This document shows positions 1-7,244 of a stretch of 13,864 nt of DNA, in pieces (position 1 is the first letter of the stretch; every line of letters begins with the position of its first letter). Below the pieces are notes generated by a model. The model ran no database searches. It was not told where the DNA came from and worked only from the letters and a program-made list of their open reading frames with translations. The stretch is taken from assembly GCA_018222665.1 (NCBI GenBank), contig JAAEZW010000018.1, positions 1 to 13,864 of the forward strand, given 5' to 3'. The DNA comes from Paracoccaceae bacterium. GTDB taxonomy: Bacteria > Pseudomonadota > Alphaproteobacteria > Rhodobacterales > Rhodobacteraceae. The position numbers and the translations under genes were made by a program.

Positions 1-1347
1 CATTCCCATTGCCAGCGGAGTTCCACCACCTGCGGCAAGTGCGGCCAGATTTTTTTTCGCCTGCACAAGTGACCTTGTTGGAGGAAGTAAAATATCCGCA
101 CGTCCATCACGGAAGCCGATCAAAGCCACATAATCGCGTTTTGAATACGCTTGGGCCAACATTAATTCAACGGCGCCCTTGGCCTCTCCTAAACGGTTCA
201 TTGCAGCAGAACCAGATGCGTCAACAGAGAATATAACGACACGTTCAGACCGATTTTGGAACCGTTGAATGTGCAGGTCACTTGGGAAAATGATAATGCG
301 CGCGTCACTCGACGACTGCGATCTGCGCAGCTTTTGCCAGGGCGCAGCGGTACGTAAACTTGATAAAATATCGATCCGTGCTTGATCATTTGGCCGACCG
401 ATGAGCGCAGGAAGAGGGCGTCCGCGAAGTGCAGATTGTTTGGTAAGTCCAAAGCCGTCCCCATTTGATTTCACCTTGGCACTGTTTTTCGCTGCGATCT
501 GATTTAGGAGATTTTTCGGCAAATTGGCTTTGACCGCATCAATGACCAAGTCTTCTGTTAATTCTAGGGTGTCGTTTTGTGCACTCGGGTCGTTGGGGTC
601 ATTCGGCTCGGTGGGTTCGTTTTGTGGCTCTGCCTGGTCATCTTCTGCAGGTATGCTGGTAGCCCGATGCGTATAGATAAGTTGCGCTGCCGTATCGATG
701 TCGTCTTGTAAAACCGTGTCTCGTCCATCCAGCAGGCACAAATATTGTGCGGCGCGCTGAACCATCGCGACGGGCCGCAAGGAAAATATACCAAATTGCA
801 ACGCGACAGAAACAATCATGGTTTGTTGAACGGCCGAAAGTTCTGGGATCGCTTTTTCAAATGATGATATGGGGGCAATATCGACTAAAAATTCATTATG
901 GCGCAGATCATTTAGATCAAAGAAAAACGCCATGCGTTCGCTAAGGACGCTTAGCTGATTTTCTTCGTTTGGCTCATTTTCGTCAAAGATACAAAATGGA
1001 TCAGCGTGATTTTTATCCATATGCTGAGCAATTAATGCCGCAGATTGTCGAGGTAGGCGTTCGGCCATAACCAAAACGTTCCAACCAGAGCGCGCCAAGA
1101 CCCCTGATTTATGGATAAGTTTTCCAGCAGTAAGGCTTTCAATCGGGTCGATGCCGCCAATCAGATCCGATATGCCCATACTGGGATTTATGGTTTTTAC
1201 GCCTAACTCTGAGTGGCTTAGGGCGGCGCGTACCCTAGCCATATGTGCGCCTGCGCCTGTTTTGAACACAATGCCACCGAATGTTTTTGGATCCATCTGG
1301 CAAAGGTGAAGGGCCAAATTGGCGAGATATGTCTTTTGATCAGACAT
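1..1347 (-). CDS. bchD: Magnesium chelatase subunit D (BchD), 3' end missing
   Basis: BchD is the AAA+/VWA subunit of the ATP-dependent Mg-chelatase (BchHID), which inserts Mg2+ into protoporphyrin IX as the first committed step of bacteriochlorophyll synthesis in the cytoplasm. The frame is open for 449 codons from an ATG at 1345-1347 and runs off the left edge. The N-terminal part (about 1-220) is a degenerate AAA+ module: where BchI has a Walker A loop this protein has only KTGAGAHMARVRAAL, as expected for D subunits. A linker rich in Pro, Asn, Glu and Asp follows at about 230-260. The C-terminal part is a VWA (integrin-I) domain with the MIDAS motif DASGS at 376-380. Families are usually about 550-600 residues, so roughly the last fifth is missing. 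The start lies one base after the bchI stop, with GGGGTG just upstream, which suggests translational coupling. No frameshift was found on reading all codons. Confidence 0.96.
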   Translation of the reverse strand, partial: MSDQKTYLANLALHLCQMDPKTFGGIVFKTGAGAHMARVRAALSHSELGVKTINPSMGISDLIGGIDPIESLTAGKLIHKSGVLARSGWNVLVMAERLPRQSAALIAQHMDKNHADPFCIFDENEPNEENQLSVLSERMAFFFDLNDLRHNEFLVDIAPISSFEKAIPELSAVQQTMIVSVALQFGIFSLRPVAMVQRAAQYLCLLDGRDTVLQDDIDTAAQLIYTHRATSIPAEDDQAEPQNEPTEPNDPNDPSAQNDTLELTEDLVIDAVKANLPKNLLNQIAAKNSAKVKSNGDGFGLTKQSALRGRPLPALIGRPNDQARIDILSSLRTAAPWQKLRRSQSSSDARIIIFPSDLHIQRFQNRSERVVIFSVDASGSAAMNRLGEAKGAVELMLAQAYSKRDYVALIGFRDGRADILLPPTRSLVQAKKNLAALAAGGGTPLAMGM

Positions 1348-1348
1348 A

Positions 1349-2353
1349 TCACCCCAAAACAGCATCTATTGTTCGTTCAACGCGGACAGTTGATCCAGTA
1401 TCATCCAAAGGATCGCGGCGTAGTCGATGGCTAAGCGCCATGGGTGCAATACGTTTGATATGATCATTATGGACCATCAAATCGCCCTGCAGCGCTGCAA
1501 AGGCACGGGCTGTTTTAAGCAGAGTTAATTCTCCGCGTAACCCATCACTACCCATTGCAACACAAATTTCGGCACAGATTTCCAGCATCTGATCACTCAT
1601 CTTGACGCTGCCCAATCGTTCACGACCTTCTAAGATGATGTTGCGAACTTTGGCGTTTTCTGCGGCCCACTTGTCACAATATACTTCGGGATCGCGGTCG
1701 AATTCGTCGCGCCGCTTGATAACATCTACGCGATCCATGATCGTTTGTGGTGTCCGCACTTCTACCGAAAGCCCGAAGCGGTCCAAAAGCTGGGGGCGCA
1801 GTTCGCCTTCCTCGGGGTTGCCCGATCCAATCAATATGAAGCGCGATGGGTGCGTTATTGATAGGCCCTCTTTCTCAACCGTGTTGATGCCCGATTGCGC
1901 AACGTCGAGTAGCAGATCGACGATGTGATCTTCTAAAAGGTTGACTTCATCAATGTATAAATAACCGCGATTTGCCTTGGCCAATAGGCCGGGTTGGAAC
2001 TCTTTAACGCCATCAACCAGCGCACGTTCGATATCGAGCGCTCCAGTGACCCGATCCGCACTTACGCCCAAGGGTAGATCAACCACTGGTGTATTAATGG
2101 AAATGACCGTTGACTGGGCCGTTTTGACCCAATCTGGCACCTGATCCATCCGTTCAGAGTTCACGGGACAGCCTTTAACAACGTCAACATTCGGCAACAA
2201 ATCAGCAAGTGCGCGGATCGCTGTGGATTTGCCAGTTCCGCGATCGCCAAACGCCAGAACACCGCCAATCTTTGGATCAATCGCGGTGAGGGTGAGGGCC
2301 AGTTTCATGTCATCTTGGCCAACAATTGCTGAAAAAGGAAATGCACTATTCAT
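1349..2353 (-). CDS. bchI: Magnesium chelatase ATPase subunit I (BchI)
   Basis: BchI is the AAA+ ATPase of Mg-chelatase. It forms a ring with BchD and powers Mg insertion by BchH. The protein is 334 residues from the ATG at 2351-2353, close to the family's usual 330-350. It opens with the conserved FPFSAIVGQDDMKLAL block, then has Walker A GDRGTGKS at 36-43, Walker B YLYIDE at 131-136, a sensor-1 region (ILIGSGNPEEGELRP) and the LLDRFGLSV segment. The open frame continues upstream to 2503, but that extension lies inside crtA in another frame and is not conserved, so the ATG at 2353 is preferred. That ATG overlaps the end of crtA by 8 bases and is followed by bchD after one base, so crtA, bchI and bchD are almost certainly co-transcribed and translationally coupled. 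Identification is certain; the start is very likely. Confidence 0.97.
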   Translation of the reverse strand: MNSAFPFSAIVGQDDMKLALTLTAIDPKIGGVLAFGDRGTGKSTAIRALADLLPNVDVVKGCPVNSERMDQVPDWVKTAQSTVISINTPVVDLPLGVSADRVTGALDIERALVDGVKEFQPGLLAKANRGYLYIDEVNLLEDHIVDLLLDVAQSGINTVEKEGLSITHPSRFILIGSGNPEEGELRPQLLDRFGLSVEVRTPQTIMDRVDVIKRRDEFDRDPEVYCDKWAAENAKVRNIILEGRERLGSVKMSDQMLEICAEICVAMGSDGLRGELTLLKTARAFAALQGDLMVHNDHIKRIAPMALSHRLRRDPLDDTGSTVRVERTIDAVLG

Positions 2354-3050
2354 TTGTCTCTTCTTTCTTGCGGATTGTGCCAAATGCCGACCAATGACCA
2401 TCAATCGCAGTGATGTTAAAACGCGCGTATAGCTCTTCTTTGAACCAGTCTCCTTGGCGCACTTTTTGAATTGCGCTCCGATGGGGGTCTGATTGATGTG
2501 CAAATTCGCTCATCTGCTTTATGTCTGGCCAAATCGAAAAGGTGAGCTGTTGTCGCAGTGGTACTTCGCCAAGACCAATTTTGAACAATACGTCCTCGTT
2601 CATTCCGATTTTGGTGCTGATTGCTGGGGATTGCTTCCAAAATTGTAACATTGCATTCCAGCGCAACGTTGCCCGCGTCAGCACAGCGACAGGCCCAGTG
2701 TCGCGTTTGCTTTTGACGCGAAAAGGCGTTTGACCCGACCATTTTCCGCGCGTCGCGCAGGGGTCCAGATGTATCGTCACACTCTCGGCCGCCATTTTAC
2801 GATACCGGCGGAAGACTCGCGATTCTTTCAGCGTTTTTTCGATATTTGTAGGTTCCTGCCAGACACATAAAATCGCGTAAACGCCCCAATTTGGTTTTGG
2901 GGTAAATCCCTCACCCGTTCCAGACCCCAATAATTTCCAAAAGATAAGGTTTGGCATTAAGTGCAGGAGAGGCCTTGCAAGACCCATCATCACAAAGGCC
3001 CACAGCTTATGGTGGGGCTTTTCAAATCGAAAGAGGCTTAGTGTTACCAT
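2346..3050 (-). CDS. crtA: Spheroidene monooxygenase (CrtA)
   Basis: CrtA oxidises the C2 position of spheroidene (and hydroxyspheroidene) to the keto form, using O2, giving spheroidenone, the red carotenoid of Rhodobacter and roseobacters grown in air. The protein is 234 residues, the expected size. It begins with the family-typical VTLSLFRFEK and contains LGSGTGEGFTPKPNWGVYAILCVW (about 41-64), the best-conserved stretch. The middle and end (GPVAVLTRATLR, GMNEDVLFKIGLGE, QGDWFKEELYARF) also match the family as I know it. The ATG at 3048-3050 has only a weak AAGAA ribosome site ahead of it. It is the first gene of the leftward unit and is divergent from crtI across a 93-base control region with two PpsR-type sites; its last 8 bases overlap bchI. 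Family members are reported to be haem-dependent; I cannot see the haem ligand by eye. Confidence 0.95.
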   Translation of the reverse strand: MVTLSLFRFEKPHHKLWAFVMMGLARPLLHLMPNLIFWKLLGSGTGEGFTPKPNWGVYAILCVWQEPTNIEKTLKESRVFRRYRKMAAESVTIHLDPCATRGKWSGQTPFRVKSKRDTGPVAVLTRATLRWNAMLQFWKQSPAISTKIGMNEDVLFKIGLGEVPLRQQLTFSIWPDIKQMSEFAHQSDPHRSAIQKVRQGDWFKEELYARFNITAIDGHWSAFGTIRKKEETNE

Positions 3051-3076
3051 TGTATTCTTGGCACCAGATCGTCAGG

Positions 3077-3094
3077 TGTTTTTAGTGAAACACA
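3077..3094. promoter_or_regulatory. PpsR/CrtJ-type operator 1 (crtA/crtI)
   Basis: The sequence TGTTTTTAGTGAAACACA is an exact match to TGT-N12-ACA, the known recognition pattern of the redox- and light-responsive repressor PpsR (CrtJ). It also holds a GTGTTT/AAACAC inverted repeat (3076-3081 and 3088-3093). It lies nearer crtA. Confidence 0.8.
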
Positions 3095-3106
3095 AAACGG
3101 GACTGT

Positions 3107-3124
3107 TGTAAATTAAATTAGACA
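3107..3124. promoter_or_regulatory. PpsR/CrtJ-type operator 2 (crtA/crtI)
   Basis: The sequence TGTAAATTAAATTAGACA is an exact TGT-N12-ACA match, 20 bases upstream of the crtI start codon. Its centre is 30 bases from that of operator 1, close to three helical turns, so two bound repressors would face the same side of the DNA. Confidence 0.8.
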
Positions 3125-3143
3125 CATGTAGTGTTTAAATTAA

Positions 3144-4691
3144 ATGACAGCACCCGAGCCAAAATTAGTGATTCCAGTTGTTCCTCGGAACGCCCCCAAA
3201 GCCATCGTGATTGGGGCGGGTTTAGGCGGGCTATCCGCAGCGATGCGCCTTGGTGCAAAAGGCTATCGCGTTACAATCATTGATCGCCTGGACAGATTGG
3301 GTGGACGTGGATCGTCGATTGCAAAAAGCGGTTATCGCTTTGATTTGGGTCCCACAATCCTGACGGTTCCTGATGTATTTCGGCGTTTGTGGTCAGATTG
3401 TGGGCGCGATTTTGATGCCGACGTGAATATTACGCCAGTTGACCCCTATTATGAAATTCGTTGGCAAGATGGATCCAAATTCCAAATTAGAGATTCACAA
3501 AAGGACATGGATGCAGAGGTCCGTCGGATTTTCCCCTCTGATTTTGCAGGCTATCAACGATTTCTGAAAGATTGTGAAAAGCGTTACACATTTGGATTTG
3601 AAGGGTTGGGGCGTCGGCCGCTGAATAAACTGTGGGACTTGGTCAAGGAATTGCCTGGCTTTGTCGCTTTGCGCGCCGATCAATCTGTTTATCAACATGC
3701 TGCAAAACGCGTAAAAGATCCGCGCTTTCGCATGGCGCTTTCGTTTCACCCGTTGTTCATTGGCGGTGATCCGCGGCACGTGACCTCGATGTACATTCTG
3801 GTCAGCCATTTGGAAAAAGAATTTGGCGTGCATTATGTTCAAGGAGGGGTCCAAGAATTGGCGGATGCAATGGGACGCGTTGTTATTGATCAGGGTGGCC
3901 AAATCATCCCCGAAACAACGGTTGATCAAATCCTGACAAAAGGAAATCGTGTCACGGGTGTTCGCCTAGAAACGGGACGCGAGATCAACGCAGATATTGT
4001 CGTTTCGAATGCGGATCCAGGTCAAACCTACGATCATATGCTGCGTCAACATTCGAAAAAGCGGTGGAACAAAAGCCGTTTGCAAAGTTCAAAATGGTCA
4101 ATGGGTTTGTTCGTTTGGTATTTTGGTACCAAGGATACGTCAAATGAATGGTCAGATGTGGGTCATCACACGATATTAAACGGACCACGATATCGAGGAT
4201 TGTTAAAAGATATCTTTGATCGACGTTTGTTGGCTGATGATATGTCGATTTATTTGCACCGCCCATCGGTCTCGGACCCGTCTGTTGCGCCCAAGGGTGA
4301 CGATTGTTTTTATGCGCTTTCACCCGTCCCAAATTTAAAGGCAGCGGATGCAGTGGATTGGCGTCAAGAAACTGCCGTTTACACGGAAAAAATGCGCAAA
4401 GTGCTTGAGCAGGTTATGCCTGGGTTCTCCGAAAAAATTGCGGCAGAACACGTATTAACCCCTGATGATTTTAAATCGCGGTATTTAAGCCCCTATGGTG
4501 CAGGATTTTCATTAGAACCCAGAATATTTCAATCAGCGTGGTTTCGGCCGCACAACATAAGTGAAGATTTCGAAAATCTTTACTTGGTTGGCGCTGGCAC
4601 ACATCCAGGTGCGGGTATCCCAAGTGTGGTCACCTCATCAGAGGTCTTAAACCAACTTGTCCCTGACGCTGTTGAGAAAGTTTGTACATGA
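3144..4691 (+). CDS. crtI: Phytoene desaturase (CrtI)
   Basis: CrtI is the FAD-dependent membrane-associated desaturase that converts phytoene stepwise to neurosporene (three-step enzymes) or lycopene. The neighbouring crtA, crtC, crtD and crtF imply the spheroidene route, which starts from neurosporene. The protein is 515 residues, typical for the family. The N-terminal Rossmann FAD site is IVIGAGLGGLSAAMRLGAKG (21-40), followed by GGRGSS and the FDLGPTILTVPDVF block. The C-terminal signature NLYLVGAGTHPGAGIP begins at 478. The ATG at 3144 is the first in frame after the control region; an AT-rich stretch with no clear Shine-Dalgarno precedes it. Its stop overlaps the crtB start as ATGA. It is a paralogue of crtD further right. 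The exact number of desaturation steps cannot be read from sequence. Confidence 0.97.
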   Translation: MTAPEPKLVIPVVPRNAPKAIVIGAGLGGLSAAMRLGAKGYRVTIIDRLDRLGGRGSSIAKSGYRFDLGPTILTVPDVFRRLWSDCGRDFDADVNITPVDPYYEIRWQDGSKFQIRDSQKDMDAEVRRIFPSDFAGYQRFLKDCEKRYTFGFEGLGRRPLNKLWDLVKELPGFVALRADQSVYQHAAKRVKDPRFRMALSFHPLFIGGDPRHVTSMYILVSHLEKEFGVHYVQGGVQELADAMGRVVIDQGGQIIPETTVDQILTKGNRVTGVRLETGREINADIVVSNADPGQTYDHMLRQHSKKRWNKSRLQSSKWSMGLFVWYFGTKDTSNEWSDVGHHTILNGPRYRGLLKDIFDRRLLADDMSIYLHRPSVSDPSVAPKGDDCFYALSPVPNLKAADAVDWRQETAVYTEKMRKVLEQVMPGFSEKIAAEHVLTPDDFKSRYLSPYGAGFSLEPRIFQSAWFRPHNISEDFENLYLVGAGTHPGAGIPSVVTSSEVLNQLVPDAVEKVCT

Positions 4692-5707
4692 GCGCCACAT
4701 ATGAAAGCGATATGAAGTATTGCGAAGAGGCAATTCGGCATGGCTCCCTATCGTTTCATGCGGCCTCTCTGTTGTTGCCAAAGGCTGTGCGCGATCCGTG
4801 TCTGGCACTTTATGCATTTTGTCGGTTGGCTGATGACGAAGTTGATCTGAAAACGGATAAATCGGCATCCGTCAAAGATTTGGTGCATCGCTTGGATCAG
4901 GTTTATTCAGGAACCCCGCGTAATCGACCCATGGACCGTGCATTTGCCCAAATGGTCGAGGAATTCGAAGTGCCCCGCGCTTTGCCCGAGGCATTGATCG
5001 AAGGTTTGGTTTGGGACGCAATGGGCAAAAAATATGAAACATTTGACGATCTGGTTGCGTATTCAGCGCGTGTTGCGTCAGCTGTGGGTGTGATGATGTG
5101 CGTTATTATGCGCGCGCGCGACCCAAGCGTTCTGGCGCGGGCCTGTGATTTGGGTGTAGCCATGCAATTGACGAACATTTCGCGCGATGTCGGCGAGGAT
5201 GCGCGGGAGGGGCGTTTATACCTTCCGCTTGAGTGGTTTGATTCAGCTGGTATTTCGCCATATGATTTCTTGTCTGATCCAACATTTCGGCCTGAAATCG
5301 CGCTTATGACGCGTCAACTTTTGGCACGTGCTGATGAGTTGTATCATCGTTCAGAAGCAGGCATTGCCTGTTTGCCGCCAATGGTGCGACCCGCAATGTT
5401 TGCGGCACGTCACATATATGCTGCCATCGGCAATAGTGTTCGTGCAAATGGATTTGATAATATCTCTGCCCGCGCGCGGACCACTAAGGCCACGAAACTA
5501 CGTTTACTTGGGCTGTCTGCGACACATTCCATGGTAAGTATCTTTATGCCAACGCCAGCAACCGTTTATGCTGCACCTTTACCGCAGACGGAATTCTTGG
5601 TACGTGCTGCGGGCATAGAGAAGCGCACAAAATTGGGATGGAGTGAGCGATTTGTTTCCGTGATGGAGCAATTGCATGAACACGATAAATCCAACATTGG
5701 TGCGTAA
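4688..5707 (+). CDS. crtB: Phytoene synthase (CrtB)
   Basis: CrtB joins two geranylgeranyl diphosphates head-to-head into phytoene, the first carotenoid-specific step, supplying CrtI. The product is 339 residues and belongs to the squalene/phytoene synthase fold. The first Asp-rich motif is DDEVD at 49-53, preceded by YAFCRLA. The second is NISRDVGEDAREGRLYLP starting at 163, with N163 and D167 expected to bind Mg-diphosphate. I chose the ATG at 4688 because it overlaps the crtI stop as ATGA, a common coupling arrangement. An in-frame TTG two codons upstream (4682) is a weaker alternative. tspO follows after 29 bases on the same strand. Confidence 0.96.
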   Translation: MSATYESDMKYCEEAIRHGSLSFHAASLLLPKAVRDPCLALYAFCRLADDEVDLKTDKSASVKDLVHRLDQVYSGTPRNRPMDRAFAQMVEEFEVPRALPEALIEGLVWDAMGKKYETFDDLVAYSARVASAVGVMMCVIMRARDPSVLARACDLGVAMQLTNISRDVGEDAREGRLYLPLEWFDSAGISPYDFLSDPTFRPEIALMTRQLLARADELYHRSEAGIACLPPMVRPAMFAARHIYAAIGNSVRANGFDNISARARTTKATKLRLLGLSATHSMVSIFMPTPATVYAAPLPQTEFLVRAAGIEKRTKLGWSERFVSVMEQLHEHDKSNIGA

Positions 5708-5723
5708 TCTCGTTTCGTAGTTT

Positions 5724-5729
5724 AAGGGG
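5724..5729 (+). promoter_or_regulatory. Ribosome binding site of tspO
   Basis: AAGGGG lies 7 bases before the ATG at 5737. It supports that ATG as the tspO start and independent translation initiation after the 29-base gap from crtB. Confidence 0.6.
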
Positions 5730-5736
5730 CTACAGA

Positions 5737-6192
5737 ATGTGGGTTGATTTCGCGATATATCTGGCAGCGTGTTTTGTGGCTGGATCGACGGGTGGATTGT
5801 TTCCGCCTGGTGATTGGTATAAAAACTTGCAGAAACCGCGCTGGACACCGCCAAACTGGATGTTTCCTGTCGCTTGGATGACGCTTTACGTTTTAATGGC
5901 CTATGCTGGTGCATTGCTGTCGCAGATTGATGGAGCTGGAACAGCGCTGGCGCTTTGGTCATTGCAGATCGCATTGAACGCTCTGTGGACTCCAGTGTTC
6001 TTCGGGTTGAAAAAAACCAAACTGGCGCTTTATTGCATTTTCGGACTTTGGGCGGCAGTCGCAGTGTGTGTCATTGTGTTCTGGCACTATTCATGGATCG
6101 CAGGGCTTGCGTTTGTACCCTATCTGTTGTGGGTTAGTGTCGCGGCACTGTTGAACCGCGCTGTGTGTCGCCTAAACCCTGATTTGACCTAA
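5737..6192 (+). CDS. tspO: TspO/MBR family outer-membrane protein
   Basis: TspO (tryptophan-rich sensory protein, homologue of the mitochondrial benzodiazepine receptor/translocator protein) sits in the outer membrane of Rhodobacter. There it dampens expression of photosynthesis genes in response to oxygen, probably by exporting or sensing tetrapyrrole intermediates. The protein is 151 residues with about five hydrophobic segments (near 4-22, 43-63, 68-90, 96-116 and 119-140). Family marks are WTPPNWMFPVAW (36-47), LNALWTPVFFGL (80-91) and PYLLWVSVAALLN (128-140), with many Trp residues. There is no signal peptide, as usual for the family. It is third in the crtI-crtB-tspO unit, as in Rhodobacter. 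Its TAA stop (6190-6192) overlaps the convergent crtC stop by four bases. Confidence 0.95.
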   Translation: MWVDFAIYLAACFVAGSTGGLFPPGDWYKNLQKPRWTPPNWMFPVAWMTLYVLMAYAGALLSQIDGAGTALALWSLQIALNALWTPVFFGLKKTKLALYCIFGLWAAVAVCVIVFWHYSWIAGLAFVPYLLWVSVAALLNRAVCRLNPDLT

Positions 6193-7244
6193 TCTTTGAA
6201 TGTCCAACCTGGTCGGCGTGGCACACGAACGGCCAGCATGGCGGTTATGATTTGATTGCGAAATCTGTGTAGGTCCAGCGCCTCAAAAACGCCAGTACTT
6301 TTTTCGCCATTCAGATGTGTTTCAACAACCGAGCGATTATAAAATGGCGCATCTAATAGGTTTTGAACCTGTTTTGGTTGGGCGTTATCATCACATCTGG
6401 TTTCGCGGCGCACGGCCCATAGGCTATTGCGAAATCTTTTAATAGGTGGCGCAGTTGAAATTTCGGTTGCCTCACCTGCTAGATTAAAATCAACGGCGTG
6501 CATGGCGGTTTCACCATTGCGCAACTCTAAATCATAAAAACACTGCGTCCCTGTAGATATTGGGTAACGACCCCATGTCCAATAATTGAAATCCTGTTCA
6601 AGTGCTCGGGTTCCAAAATTCGCGTCAAAATACCCATGCCCACTCCATTGCCAACCTTTGGCCTCTAGGTCTACATCAATGTCTGCTGTTGGGGCAAAGG
6701 GGCGCCAGATATGTGTTCCTGAGGGTGTCAGAGGCAATTCAACATTTGTGATCGATTTTGGCCGCAAGGTGATTTTGCCACGCACGCGCGAAATAACCGG
6801 TGGGCTGCTAATTTCATTCACGTTTATCGTTAGGGTTTGTTCGGTTGGATCCCAAACTAAGGACGATGGGCCTACAGTAAAGGAATGTTCGCTTTGACGC
6901 AGAGCACTTCGCCCACGGTCCGTCATTGTGAAGCGCCCGCCAGGACCATAAGTGGCCACGTTTATACAGACGTTGTTTTGTGGTTCCCGCCGTCCTGACC
7001 ACTTGTACCAAGGTGAAAAAACAGATCCGATAAACGCAATGATCGAGATTGCGCGGCCTGATGTTGGGTCAACACCGTCAACATACCACCATGCGTACCC
7101 ATTGGGTGGAACATCTAAGTTGAAATTTGGCGCCTTGTCATCTCCGCGACCGCGAGCTCGGCGCAGAGAGTGGCCATCGGAATGCCCGCCCCCGGATGCA
7201 CCCCGCCGCCGACCAGAAAGAGGTTGTTCAATTTGGTTGTGCAT
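6189..7244 (-). CDS. crtC: Carotenoid 1,2-hydratase (CrtC), start uncertain
   Basis: CrtC (hydroxyneurosporene synthase) adds water across the C1-C2 double bond of neurosporene, producing the 1-hydroxy carotenoid used by CrtD. The conserved domain begins with VPPNGYAWWYVDGVD and continues through IIAFIGSVFSPWYKWSGR. The residues I would expect to be catalytic are present as His-x-Trp in GTHIWRPF and Tyr-x-Asp in GHGYFD, 27 residues apart, which agrees with the H239/W241/Y266/D268 spacing I recall for the Rubrivivax enzyme. The end (VRVPRRPGW) is also typical. The start is a problem. The conserved region opens beside the crtD stop (7115), yet the nearest in-frame ATG is at 7244, 130 bases inside crtD and without a ribosome site; an in-frame CTG lies at 7169. 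From 7244 the product is 351 residues; published relatives start at different points. Function is sure, the 5' end is not. Confidence 0.85.
   Translation of the reverse strand: MHNQIEQPLSGRRRGASGGGHSDGHSLRRARGRGDDKAPNFNLDVPPNGYAWWYVDGVDPTSGRAISIIAFIGSVFSPWYKWSGRREPQNNVCINVATYGPGGRFTMTDRGRSALRQSEHSFTVGPSSLVWDPTEQTLTINVNEISSPPVISRVRGKITLRPKSITNVELPLTPSGTHIWRPFAPTADIDVDLEAKGWQWSGHGYFDANFGTRALEQDFNYWTWGRYPISTGTQCFYDLELRNGETAMHAVDFNLAGEATEISTAPPIKRFRNSLWAVRRETRCDDNAQPKQVQNLLDAPFYNRSVVETHLNGEKSTGVFEALDLHRFRNQIITAMLAVRVPRRPGWTFKD

Larger units (their letters stand above)
3051..3143. promoter_or_regulatory. Divergent crtA/crtI control region
   Basis: This 93-base AT-rich spacer separates the crtA and crtI start codons and must hold the promoters of both. 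It contains two exact TGT-N12-ACA palindromes (3077-3094 and 3107-3124) separated by 12 bases. I could not pick a convincing sigma-70 promoter for either direction: TTGTAA at 3106-3111 is a possible -35 for crtI, but the matching -10 is poor. A good Shine-Dalgarno is not visible before crtI. Confidence 0.85.

Noticed and set aside
564..944. Short frames on both strands inside bchD, suggesting a broken gene
   Set aside because: Reading the bchD frame codon by codon from 1347 down to 1 shows no stop or frameshift. It lacks a stop only because the gene leaves the window.
2354..2503. Upstream extension of the bchI frame
   Set aside because: It is inside crtA, and the BchI family starts close to the FPFSAIVGQ block that follows the ATG at 2353.
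3495..4332. Antisense open frames of 144 and 115 codons inside crtI
   Set aside because: These are shadow frames of a strongly conserved gene on the other strand, with no recognisable domain or ribosome site.
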